A stretch of DNA of 15,000 nt from Actinidia chinensis (lineage: Eukaryota > Streptophyta > Magnoliopsida > Ericales > Actinidiaceae), in contig CM018890.1 of assembly GCA_009663005.1 (NCBI GenBank), positions 4,023,290-4,038,289 on the forward strand, read 5' to 3'. Both the position numbers and the translations under genes were made by a program. Each line of letters starts with the position of its first letter. Position 1 is the first letter of the stretch. The notes below the pieces were generated by a model that made no database searches, was not told where the DNA came from, and saw nothing but the letters and a program-made list of their open reading frames with translations. Shown here in pieces: positions 1-8,767 of this stretch.

Positions 1-1336
1 CAATGAAACTTCTCTTGCAAGGAAAAATCGCAAAGAAAAGAAGAAACTAATTAGATTAAAAAACTCATGAAATGAACAAAATGAAGTGCTCAATTGTCCA
101 TTAAATAAACAAACTAGAACAGTTCCCGCTGGGTAATGCCACCACTCGTTATATTCAACAAGTTAAAAAAAAGTAGTTCGAATGGGTTAGCCACCACCTC
201 TGTTAATTCAATAATTAAACTCGAAACTAACCAATGTAAGGGAGATTTAAGTAGCAAATTAATGATATGTCAGCCATCACATATGTCGAATAGCCTCAGA
301 AAAACAAAAAGGAAGAAGAAGATGAAGCAACAAAACAAGGAGAATGGTTGGGATACATCCAACATAAAAATCAATATAAAATTGCATTTTAATGCAACTC
401 CTCCCACCTGTCCTTTCCCTCTTCCAATCTAATTTACCTATTCGAAACTTTATGTTGTGAAACAAAACTGGGAATCTAAAATGTCCCAGTCCACGTACAT
501 TGCTATATTTTGTCGGATATTATTAATTTTTATTGATTTTTTTTTTTATCTATGAATTTTAAACAAACTTGGGAACTCAAAATTTTCATAAACTCAGAAC
601 CTTATCAATTACAAGTGGATACAATAGACCTCTATGTTAACAAGGATCGAACTATAAAAATATCATGTAAAATTAGGGCTGGTCACTGAGTGGTAGGCAA
701 AGTACACCCAATTAAAAAATTGGTGCTATTAAGGTACAGAAGAAAATACATACTAGTTACAAGTTCTTCTATGACCTAGTTCATATTTTGTAGTTGAATA
801 ATTTTTATATCACAAAAAAGATAATTTTTCTACAAGGGACTATATATCTAGTCACTTAATCCACCACCCCGTTTTACGAACTACAGGGAACCCTTCTAGT
901 TTAAACAAATGAAATTAAAAAATACAAGATAGGAAAAAATAGAAAGAAAGAAAAGATGGCAAAGCAGCACTCCTGCCAAACTTAAAAACCGAAATGAATA
1001 AACCAAGTCCCACTCAAACAAACCATCAAACAATTGGTTGTGCACAGGAAATTATATTATCACACACACAAAAAGAGATAGAGAAAAATACCTTCATGAT
1101 AGCATTACCTGTGTCTGCAAAAAGCACACAATTTCATGACCATGGCTTAAATTGCCCAATTGGGCCAGTAGTAAAAGTCAGTTACAGCTTAAGTCTGAAT
1201 GTTCCATGCCTGCAACACTCATTATGCAAAGCTAATTAATAATTTAGCGAGCACAATGATGTTAGAAGTCCAAATATAACCTTCACAGCATTCGGGCAAG
1301 CACCAAACACCCACAGACCTTTCACTAATCAAAGCC
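1..1336. other. AT-rich non-coding region, no recognised gene
   Basis: No ORF here resembles a known protein; the longest are under 100 codons and low-complexity. Small features are a short CA run near 1060-1072 and a perfect palindrome around 709-724 (CCAATT, AAAA, AATTGG). If a minus-strand gene starts near 2750, this stretch would be intron or gene body; one weak exon-like site is listed separately at 1092-1114. Confidence 0.5.
1092..1114 (-). other. possible micro-exon on minus strand (weak)
   Basis: On the minus strand a T-rich run ending TTTTTGCAG (acceptor-like) is followed by 23 bases and then GTATTTTTC (donor-like). One frame reads D-T-G-N-A-I-M-K across the site. This fits a short plant exon, but isolated AG...GT pairs are common in AT-rich DNA and no flanking exon was recognised. 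It has some weight only because a leader-like sequence on the same strand lies upstream at 2386-2770. Confidence 0.12.
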
Positions 1337-2385
1337 CAACGTCACTAATCAAGAACCACTACAAATTAGGGAAACTAAGCAAATTCAAAAGCATACCCAG
1401 ATCAAAGAAAAATCAGCTATTAAAAGATCACATCAGAGGCTTTTTATGACAAATGATATTGAAAGTGTTCACCCAAAATTGCTCTAACCATGCCTAATTC
1501 AAACTGCATCACACAAACACCTCATTCGATCAAGAACCCACTACAAATTAGAAAAATAAGCAAATCTAAAGGCATATTCAGAACCTTTAAAAAACGAGGA
1601 AGAGTCAGCTAAGAGAATGTACATCAGAGTTTTTTATTGACAAACTGATATGTGACATGTTCACAAAAATTGCTTAACATTGCACCTAATTCAAACTGCA
1701 ATCACACAAACCACTCATTCGATCAAGAACCCACACAAATTAGGAAAAATAAGCACAAATCTAAAGCATATTCAGAACCTAAAACACGAGGAAGATCAGC
1801 TAAGAGAATGACATCGAGTCTTTTTATGACAAACGGATATTGACACTGTATCACACAAAATGCCTCTAACCATTGCCCTAATTCAAACTGCAATCACAAC
1901 AAACCACCAGTCGATCAAGAACCCACTACCCAAAAATTAGGAAAAATAAGCCAATCTAAAGATATCAGGACGCTAAAACATGAGGAAGATCAGCTAAGAG
2001 AATGACATCGAGTCTTTTTATGACAAACGGATATTGACACTGTATCACACAAAATGCCTCTAACCATTGCCCTAATTCAAACTGCAATCACAACAAACCA
2101 CCAGTCGATCAAGAACCCACTACCCAAAAATTAGGAAAAATAAGCCAATCTAAAGATATCAGGACGCTAAAACATGAGGAAGATCAGCTAAGAGATGTAC
2201 ATCAGAAGTCTTCTTATGACAACTCATACTGACACTGGTCACAAAACTACCCTAATCATGCCCTTAATTCAAAAGTTGCAACCACACAAACTACTAATTC
2301 GATCAAAAACACACACATATTAGAACAAAAAAATAAGCCAAATCTAATAACGCACACCCCAAATGCTACTTTAAAACACAAAGAA
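1337..2385. repeat. tandem array of ~194 bp units (about five units plus ends)
   Basis: A minisatellite or satellite-like array with phase mark GAGGAAGATCAGCTAAGAGA. Units begin near 1405, 1596, 1788, 1982 and 2176, preceded by a partial unit from about 1337 and fading out near 2385. Spacings are 191, 192, 194, 194 and ~200 bp. The units at 1788-1981 and 1982-2175 are identical base for base; the outer ones differ by many substitutions and one-base indels. Each unit holds recognisable segments such as ATTCAAACTGCAATCACA, TCGATCAAGAACCCAC and TTTTTATGACAAA. No ORF runs through it. It resembles no satellite I can name. It may sit in the first intron of a minus-strand gene whose leader would be at 2386-2770. 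Confidence 0.9.
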
Positions 2386-2770
2386 AATCACCAATTTTGA
2401 AACAGAGAAATCTGACATTGTTTCCTTTCCAAAACTTGGTACACGCTCTTGGCCATGCGAAACACCACTGGTCTGGTTCGTCACTACTCAGGAAGAAATC
2501 GAAGAAGACTTGGAATTTTTGAACTATCCATCTTCATACACACGAATCTCAGACAACACAATTCGATCGATTGGAGGATACTAATTCTGGGACCAAATAC
2601 AGGAATTAGCAAAAATAAAAAAGTTGTTTTGAGGATTTGCGCGAGAAGAGAAAGATGCTGAGAGTTGGTGTGTAGATAGAGAGACAGGGTTTTTTTGGGG
2701 GGAGGGCCGGGTCGCCCAGTTCCAGTTAGTTCTGATTGAAGAGAGAGAGTCGATGGCGGGTGTTGCGGTT
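2386..2770 (-). other. possible 5' leader / first exon of a minus-strand gene
   Basis: Read on the minus strand, this has the look of a plant 5' leader: a CTCTCTCTCTTC pyrimidine tract near 2738-2750, more CT-rich sequence (TGTCTCTCTATC), then two in-context ATGs. One ATG near 2545 opens a reading frame of under 20 codons. The other, at about 2457, reads M-A-K-S-V-Y-Q-V-L-E-R and stops soon afterwards. An upstream minus-strand reading frame of 85 codons (2581-2838) has no recognisable similarity. No clear TATA box is seen upstream; AT-rich TAATAAAA near 2785 is the nearest. No coding homology supports this, so it is a composition-based inference. Confidence 0.22.
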
Positions 2771-2961
2771 TTGGGGGGGCATTTTATTAGAAATGCCTTT
2801 AATGAATGTTTTGGGGAAGAATCCATATACGGACACATAATCTCCTCTCAATATTTAAAAATGCCTAATTTGACCATCTGGGTACATTGGATAAAAATAT
2901 CAATAAGCACAAACACTTTGAAATACCTAAGTTGACCCTCTGGAACACACAATTTTTATCC
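2771..2961. other. short intergenic stretch, no feature
   Basis: AT-rich sequence with an internal near-repeat: 'tttaaaaatgcctaatttgacc' type wording near 2854-2876 recurs loosely at 2918-2937 ('ttgaaatacctaagttgaccctctgg'), each followed by a CTGG. This could be the promoter side of the putative minus-strand gene, but nothing specific supports that. Confidence 0.3.
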
Positions 2962-3140
2962 AATAGCAAAAATCTCATTGGATGAAAAATATCATTTTTC
3001 ATAATGAAACTTTGCTCCGATGAAGAGACTTTCTAAACCCGATAAAGCCTAATTTTTTACAAGATGATACCATTGATATCGTCAAAAATATCAACGATTG
3101 TGATCGTCATGATTGTGTCGCAGTCTTGTGCTATATATAG
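2962..3140 (+). repeat. diverged direct repeat, copy A
   Basis: Aligns, with gaps, to 3481-3660. Shared landmarks in order are CATTG, TATCATTT, a TTTG..CC..AT..AAGA block, AATTTTTTAC, and CATGATTGTGTCG (3109-3121 here). Between landmarks identity is moderate. No intact frame is shared, so this looks like a non-coding repeat, probably transposon-derived. Confidence 0.6.
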
Positions 3141-3480
3141 TTAATTATAACACAAAACTTAATTTATAGAACAAGTAGGTTTGAACTATGGAATAAAAGA
3201 CAATTCAGGGTCTGGGCCAATTTTTTACAATGCTCGATCTGAACTATTATGATTTCACAAGTGTCACTAATTCTATCATTTTTACCACAATTGAAGATCA
3301 TCAATCATCGACGATCGCGTGATCAGATCACTTTTTAATAACGCATTCACTGCCTCAAAGACTTACATTTGATCACTCGAGCACCACCCCTGAGTTCTAT
3401 TTGAGTGTCGGAACCTGTCTATCTGTACATATTACTCTGAGTACACAATTGTAAACCAAAATATAGTTGATCGTATATCA
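3141..3480. other. unassigned spacer between diverged repeats
   Basis: No ORF and no recognised element. It contains an imperfect dyad of GATC-rich sequence near 3296-3331 (gatcatcaatcatcgacgatcgcgtgatc pattern), which could form a short hairpin, and a CACTA at 3264-3268 that is not convincing as a transposon end. Confidence 0.4.
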
Positions 3481-3660
3481 ATAGAACATTGAGCGAACAA
3501 AAGTATCATTTACATAACAAATTTTGTCCCAATCAAGAAGCGTCTAACTCAATCGAGCAAATTTTTTACGAGAACGAATTAATAATTAAATATCACGACA
3601 AAATAAACGATCTTTATCTTCATGATTGTGTCGTGGTTTTGGCTGACTATTATACTATTC
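3481..3660 (+). repeat. diverged direct repeat, copy B
   Basis: Second copy of the segment at 2962-3140, offset about 517 bp. CATGATTGTGTCG recurs at about 3620-3632 and AATTTTTTAC at about 3561-3570. The plus-strand reading frame of 71 codons here (3489-3704) is open only in this copy; the matching frame in copy A is full of stops, so I do not treat it as a gene. Confidence 0.6.
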
Positions 3661-3837
3661 AGATACATAACAGCCTAGTTTTTTATCATTGCATTTACGA
3701 CTAGATTTTTAAGGTCATTACAAATCAATCTTCGGATTTAATTATTGTTACAAATCTTATATCATCGGATGTTGGTGTTTCGCATGATCAAATGAAATTC
3801 AATGCACATCTCGAGACATTAAAATTTTTATACTAGT

Positions 3838-4616
3838 ATGAAATTTTGTTCAGTTCACCTATTTATTTCCAAGTAATTTGGTGACGAAACAATGATTTCT
3901 CATACAAAGTTAATACATTGGGTGACGAACAACTTTCCCCTTCCTCCTCACTCAAACCCTAATCTTTTGTGAGAAAATTTTTTCTTCGCGCACTTATTCT
4001 TTTATAATTTGGGTGACAAAATAAATTTTCTCCTCAAAATTAATAAAATTGGGTGACGAAATAACTTTTCTCACCGCAAAAAATTTTATTTTGTGTGAAT
4101 AGTTTTTCGTCACTTTTTATTTTCACAATAATCTTGGTGACAAATCAAGTTTAGGGTATGCCAAATCTATAAATTGGGTGACAAAAAAACTTTCTTCCAC
4201 GGAATCAGTTTCTTTTTGGTGATAAATTTTTTTTCGTCACCTATTGATTTCATATAAATTGAGTGGATGAAATAAGCTTCTTTCACGCAATTACTTTCAT
4301 TTTTGTGAACAAAAAAAATTCATCACCTATTGATTTCAAGTTTTTTTAAAGTGCCACAGTGAAAGGAAGGAACATATTAGTGACGAAAAAAAACTAAGTC
4401 CCACCTAAAATACTTTCGTCCAAATCCATGTAGTGAGAAAATTTTATTTTCCACTAATGGGCAATATATGGTGACAAAAAAAATTTCAATCACCTAATTG
4501 TTTGATCCCTCCTAATGATGGACAAATAAATTTTTATCACGAAATAGACATATTTGGTGATAAAATTTATCTTCGTCACGGCATTTCGTCACAATAGGGT
4601 AATTTGTTAGTGAATA
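3838..4616. repeat. array of GGTGACGAAA / TTTCGTCACC repeats, CACTA-like subterminal region
   Basis: The 10-mer GGTGACGAAA, its GGTGACAAA variant and the inverse TTTCGTCACC occur at least twelve times, for example 3880, 3921, 4012, 4052, 4105 (inverse), 4137, 4177, 4232 (inverse), 4380, 4470, 4572 (inverse) and 4584 (inverse). The first part has strict order: 40 bp units at 3878-3917, 4009-4048 and 4134-4173 alternate with longer units at 3918-4008, 4049-4133 and 4174-4258, and a further long unit follows at 4259-4340. The long units carry the motif in both orientations and can fold back. Dense, inverted, short subterminal repeats are typical of CACTA (En/Spm-type) elements, where they bind transposase. 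A TTAGTG at 4611-4616 could be the matching terminus, but no partner CACTA end or target duplication is clear. No transposase ORF is present, so this would be a non-autonomous or terminal fragment. Confidence 0.6.
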
Positions 4617-5199
4617 GAGTGATGCCAAAACCATCTTTGACATGCATTTTAGACTTTCGGCCTGAAAATTTGATATGCTAACGGGCGAGCAGGTGACCCT
4701 CCGGGAGCAACACGATTAGACGAAGGATAGCATTTCTACTGACCCTTCTTCTTCAATAATCTCATCCCTAGAGCAATATTTGTTTCAGGCGGGGGAGGCT
4801 TCTATGCCGGGTTTCGGTATCCCAGAAGTTTACTGATCAATAATTGATGAATCCATTGGACCAGAGGGAGTCTTTCTTGGCTGAATATCATAAAGGGTTT
4901 TACCATATTAAGGCTTTGTCCATGCTTTTGTGTTCATGATGCCCAAGCCACCGTCATGTTTTGGGAAGACAAGACATCCTTCCAAGCCACAAAGGCTTCT
5001 TATAACTGTGGCTTTGCCGCTACAAAGAAATTCCTACAAAGCTGTGTGATTTTTCCTAACCCCCTACAGGAAGGGGAGGATGGAGAGCCATAACTTCTAC
5101 TCCTTGGAGCACAGATTTTATCAGCTCAGTTATGGCCAGCGTAAGAAAGTGAAGTTCCTGCCCAAACACGGTGCAGTCGGAAACTTTATCATGAGGGGA

Positions 5200-6190
5200 C
5201 TAAATGAGCGATTGTAAGCCTAGAGGCAGCCACTGAATTCCCAAATATTTGAAGGAGAAAAACCACCCTGAGCAAATCCAGTGAGTCTCATTAATTGCTT
5301 CCACAGTCCCTGAATTGATCAAGCTAGAAAATAGGAACTCGATTTGGATATGCTAATGTTAAGGCCTGAGCCAATCCCCAAAGTGATTAAGCTTACCATT
5401 ATCAAAGAAACTGAAGGGGGATCCCCTCTAGACAAGAGAATTAAGCGTCATCGCATGTTACAGATGATTAATTTTGAGGCCCCCACATTTGGATGAAAAT
5501 TGGAGTTGGTGTTCTTCAAGTCCCCAAGACATCTAGAAAGGTACTCAAGGCCAAAGAACAAAAAGGTAGGGAGAAAGGGGATCTCTTGCCTAAGGGCCCC
5601 TTTGCCCTTTAAAGAAAGCCCTGGAGAGATCCATTATAGGTGAGGGAATAAACGGTGGATGAAAAAACAAGCAATAATCCATCCTATAAAAAAAAGGGGA
5701 AACTCCAAAGCTGCCAAACATTCCTGATTGAAGTCCCATCCACAGTTCAAAGGCCTTCCTAAAGAGTCCACATTGACATGGATCTTGGGGATGTTCTTTT
5801 CCTACCATATTGTCTTAGCAGCTCCTGTAAAAGGTATATATTCTCAACCATTTTCCTGTTACGGATAAAGGCTGCTTGGGTCGAGTCAACAATACAAATC
5901 AGAGCCGAGCCAAGCCTCTGGGCAGTTATTTTTGAAATGACTTTGTAGATGACATTGTAGCATGCAATGGGCCTAAAATCCTCAACTCTATCTGTAGTGA
6001 TTAATTTGCCTCAGAATCTACCCTGAAGAAAAGAATTACATCACAGCCGCAATAAAGTCTGGACCAACTATGTCCCAAGTTTTCTTGAAAAAATAGAAGG
6101 TATAGCCATCTAGACCAGGGGTTTTGTCTTCCCCAATGGTGAAAAAAGCCAACTTGATCTCCTCCTCTGTGATCGGCTGTGTAAGACTTT
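5200..6190 (-). pseudogene. reverse transcriptase domain of the LINE (RVT_1 type)
   Basis: The run from I-T-E-E-E-I-K through G-E-D-K-T-P-G-L-D-G-Y, and the later block D-F-R-P-I-A-C-Y-N-V-I-Y-K-V-I-S-K-I followed by S-T-Q-A-A-F-I-R-N-R, are characteristic of plant LINE reverse transcriptases. Motif A is split by indels around 5740-5775. The catalytic A-D-D region near 5447-5452 keeps only the D-D codons and has lost the open frame around them. G-L-R-Q-type sequence is visible near 5590-5610 (G-A-L-R-Q-E-I-P). The stretch 5000-5200 resembles the conserved region after RT (L-I-K-S-V-L-Q-G-V). Confidence 0.85.
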
Positions 6191-6807
6191 CAGCTTAAGC
6201 AGGATCCAGCTTCCTCCCTCCGGACACAAAGTCAAAATTCAAATTTGTGCAGTCAACTTTAGTTCCTAGGAGACCCTTGTAAAAGCGCACAAAGGCTTCA
6301 GAGACTTAGATGCTGGAAGTGGATCTGTCCCCACTCTCTAGAGTGATAGACATAATGCTACTTTTGACTCATCTGCTTCTGATCAATCCATGAAAAAATT
6401 TGGTGCCTCTATCACAATTCTTCAAATATTGGCTGTGGACAGTTGTTTTTTTGGGGCATAGCTACCTCATTTTCGTTAGCTTGAAGGCTCGGCTCTAAGT
6501 TCAGAGACTCTCCCTTGAAGTTAAGTCTGATGGGTTTATCATGAAGCTGTTGTTGCATTCCTACTAGCTCCTCCGCAGCTACCTAAGCCCTGGCCTATAT
6601 GGTGCAAATGTTGTCTATTTCAAACTTTTAAGGTCTCCTTGAGAGCTTTAAGCTTTTTCAAACCTAAACATGGCAGATCCCCTATGTAATTCCCCTCAGG
6701 AGTTTTTCACTCATGCAATAAATTCTCATGCTAGTCAACATATGAAAAATTGAAAGGATTGCCTCCCTTTCATTGTCCCAAAGATGGATACGGTGGTTTC
6801 AAGGTGA

Positions 6808-7473
6808 GTGATCAGACAAAATCCTGGAAGGTTCAAAAATTAGCTTGGGTTGAAAAGCCCCTCTATATCCACGAATTTGTTAATCATTGCCCTAATTCAA
6901 ACTTGCCACTAGGTTTGTTGTTTGTCCAAGTATGGAAACCACCTGTTGAACGTATATCTGAGATCCCATGTCATAGCAGCACTCCTTGATTCACGGTTTC
7001 ATACATGGTTACTGGCTACCCTTTAATCTCTCCTCTGGGCTTAAAACATTTGTTGAAATCCCCAAGGAGGATCCAAGTTTTATGATGTATAGCCCACCTG
7101 CGGCAGGTTATGCCATAGGGATCTTCTCCCGCACTAGCGCATTGAATGCATATATGAACTAATGTAAAAATAACAGCGGAGGACTTACTGTGGCTAGGCA
7201 GTGGATTGCCTATGAAGTTGTTTGATAATATCCAGTTTGCAACTATAAATCCTCTTTCCAAACGAGAAGATCCCTCCATTTGGGTGATGGCTGAAATTGC
7301 TTTCTACCATTCTCCCAGCCCGAAATTTGTTCCTAGCCAGCCAGTTCAAGACTAATGATTGACTTTGTCTCCAGATTCCCATAACTGCTCTTTATTTCTC
7401 TTCAAATACTTCAAATTCCCAATTCTGCTTCAGAGTAAGTTAAAACTCTGATTTCCAAACACGAGATAATCAT
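6808..7473 (-). pseudogene. AP-endonuclease domain of the LINE
   Basis: Three separated catalytic-type motifs keep the spacing of the exonuclease-endonuclease-phosphatase fold used by LINEs: E-T-K (7363-7371), G-D-F-N (7052-7063) and S-D-H (6808-6816). T-W-T-N-N-K lies between the last two, as usual. The N-terminal W-N is not intact; the bases at that point read C-L-E, which a one-base indel could explain. At least two frame changes fall inside the domain, and a stop codon follows S-D-H-S-P. Confidence 0.8.
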
Positions 7474-7639
7474 ATTTTTTTTTGTTGGAGTGGGGTGCTA
7501 TCCCCAAATTCCCGCACAAATTCTGCAAGGAAGTAGGTGATCAGTCTTTCATGAGCAGTTTTTTCTTTCTTTTTTCCCCCCTTTCCCCCCCTTTAGCTAA
7601 GGTATTGGCATAAGACGATGAGACCTTGGCTGGAACCTT
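7474..7639 (-). other. LINE inter-ORF spacer with long homopolymers
   Basis: Separates ORF1 from ORF2 in the LINE. The plus strand shows T and C homopolymers (7560-7594), which are prone to length errors. No motif was recognised. Confidence 0.6.
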
Positions 7640-8405
7640 AATGATTGGGGGTTTTGGCTGACAGGCTGGACAGTTTCTTTCTTCGAGGTAACAACTGGAT
7701 TATCTTCTTGGGATTTGCTTTCTTGTTGCTATTTATTTTTAAGCTCCTCATTAGCTATTCTGTTGGCCAGATCTATATAAATTTCACCTCCCAATTGAGC
7801 AACAAGAGAGGGCAAAGCAGAAGATTCATTTGGGATAATAGGGGATTGCACTAGAATAGGCTCAGAAAGGAGCACCCCGCTGTGCTTTAACTCTGTAATT
7901 TCTGGATTGCTTACTGTAGTAGACTCTGATGGGATAGCCAAGCTACGCTTAGTGCATAGATTCTTTGGATTGCTTATTGTAGTATGCTCTGGATTGACTA
8001 CTTCCTCAGCTATAGAGGAGCCTTTAGCATTTTGCTTGACCACCCATTCCAGATGACTCTTCTTGCTTTCTCCCACAACATTAGGCATAGCTTGTGTGTC
8101 TGCATTTTTACCTCCCTCTATTGGGATCACTACTATTTTACTGAGGTTGGACTTGCAGTTCTCCTTGTTGTGCCCCACTTTCCTACAATGAGAATAGAAC
8201 CTGGGCAAATTTTCGTAGAAGACCCTTTGCTCATGTTCTCCCCTTTTTTAAAGTGCAGCATAACAGAGTGAACAAGCTCTTTATCCAAGTCGACCTCCAT
8301 CAGACACCTAGCATAGGTGACTCTCTCCTTACAAGTGGTCAACTTATCCATATGGAGAGACCCACCCAGCTTAGAGCAAATTTTGCCAAAGACCCCTTAT
8401 TTTTG
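7640..8405 (-). pseudogene. LINE ORF1 remnant with CCHC zinc knuckle
   Basis: ORF1 proteins of plant LINEs bind the element's RNA. The conserved central part reads M-D-K-L-T-T-C-K-E-R-V-T-Y-A-R-C-L-M-E-V-D-L (about 8351 down to 8285), the segment that joins the N-terminal DUF4283-like part to the knuckle. A frame change near 8228-8240, next to a run of A and G, separates it from V-F-Y-E-N-L-P-R-F-Y-S-H-C-R-K-V-G-H, N-K-E-N-C (8208 down to about 8155). The first Cys of the expected C-x2-C-x4-H-x4-C knuckle is Tyr (TAT, one transition from TGT). A low-complexity Ser/Pro-rich tail runs to the stop near 7729. Upstream a stop lies near 8400, and the N-terminal domain is missing. This is a dead gene. 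Confidence 0.85.
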
Positions 8406-8410
8406 AAGCT

Positions 8411-8490
8411 ATGGAAAGAAGACTCCAAGATCTACAACTTTGTCTCTAATGAGAACTGGCTAATTCGATCTCTAAAACTATCAAATCGCG
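8411..8490 (+). repeat. diverged direct repeat, copy 1, at the LINE 5' junction
   Basis: Matches 8768-8855: TGGAAAGAA...GA, then ACAA(C/T)TTTGTCTCTAAT, then TGG(C/G)T(A/G)ATTCG.TCTC.AAA. It marks the pre-existing sequence into which the LINE was inserted, so the LINE 5' end must be at or before about 8410. Confidence 0.65.
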
Positions 8491-8767
8491 TTGCAAGATA
8501 CGGGTAAAATTTTGCCTGAGAGTTCGAACCCAAGCCCATTTTGGGTCGAACTCCAAAGAGAAAATGGAGGGTAGGGTTCAATCCTCTATCTTACAGTTGG
8601 GAAACATGGAAAAGCTGAAAATAGATTTTTGCTTAGGATTCGAACTCCTTCTTTTAGCGTGTCGAACTCTAAGGCAAAAATTTGGACAGATTTTTTTTTC
8701 TAAAACCCAGTCTGGTATTTTTGCCTAACGTTTTACTCAGAGTCCGATGAGTTAATTCTTTGACGCG
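8491..8767. other. repeat-derived stretch with TCGAACTC motifs and hairpin
   Basis: Contains repeated TTCGAAC/TCGAACTC words (8523, 8545, 8640, 8662). An almost perfect hairpin has arms GAGTTCGAACCCAA (8520-8533) and TTGGGTCGAACTC (8541-8553). A 10 bp inverted pair, AGGCAAAAAT near 8671 and ATTTTTGCCT near 8716, is also present. No ORF of note. It looks like the interior of a decayed LTR-type or unclassified repeat. Confidence 0.45.

Larger units (their letters stand above)
4640..7473 (-). pseudogene. LINE ORF2 remnant: endonuclease and reverse transcriptase
   Basis: This would encode the enzyme that nicks target DNA and copies the LINE RNA at the nick. The likely start is the ATG at 7471-7473 (M-I-I-S-C, where families have a WN motif soon after). 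Endonuclease signs follow: E-T-K at 7363-7371, W-I-L-L-G-D-F-N with GDFN at 7052-7063, T-W-T-N-N-K-P near 6915-6932, and S-D-H at 6808-6816. Reverse transcriptase signs: P-I-T-E-E-E-I-K at about 6153-6176, T-P-G-L-D-G-Y ending near 6102, D-F-R-P-I-A-C-Y-N-V-I-Y-K at about 5940-5980, V-D of motif A at 5766-5771, and a D-D pair in a broken frame at 5447-5452. Weaker similarity to the RT C-terminal side and the start of zf-RVT continues to about 4650. Many frameshifts and in-frame stops are present. Intact plant L1 ORF2 proteins are typically well over 1,000 residues; this spans about 2.8 kb, so the C-terminus is missing. Confidence 0.88.
4640..8405 (-). mobile_element. degenerate L1-type LINE (non-LTR retrotransposon), truncated at both ends
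   Basis: Read on the minus strand, the order is ORF1 with a CCHC knuckle, then AP endonuclease, reverse transcriptase and the start of a zf-RVT region: the layout of plant L1-clade LINEs. ORF1 lacks its N-terminal part, as expected for the 5' truncation produced by target-primed reverse transcription. The 5' boundary must lie at or below about 8410, where an unrelated repeat begins. The 3' side ends in the zf-RVT region with no poly-A (no poly-T on the plus strand), so it was probably lost to a later deletion or insertion next to the array at 3838-4616. Frameshifts and stops occur throughout, so the copy is dead. Exact ends and target duplications could not be set. Confidence 0.9.

Noticed and set aside
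655..720. SINE or tRNA A-box around GGTCACTGAGTGGTAGGC
   Set aside because: A tRNA-like start is suggestive, but no B-box follows at the right distance and no A-tail is seen.
1337..2385. CRISPR-like array
   Set aside because: Whole ~194 bp units repeat with no unique spacers, and the DNA is plant nuclear type; it is a minisatellite.
2449..2661. Plus-strand ORF of 70 codons
   Set aside because: It runs opposite to the leader-like signals, has no similarity and no codon signature of a gene.
3264..3268. CACTA as the left terminus of a CACTA transposon
   Set aside because: Five bases only; the inner sequence does not mirror the TAGTG side and the flanking bases do not form a 3 bp target duplication with 4616.
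3489..3704. Plus-strand ORF of 71 codons in repeat copy B
   Set aside because: The matching frame in copy A (2962-3140) is closed by several stops, so there is no sign of selection on a protein.
3954..3962. AAACCCTAA as telomeric repeat or telo-box promoter motif
   Set aside because: A single copy inside the TTTCGTCACC array with no promoter context; chance is likely.
8253..8507. Plus-strand ORF of 84 codons, and others at 7984-8271 and 7645-7854
   Set aside because: They are antisense to recognisable LINE ORF1 on the minus strand and have no similarity of their own.
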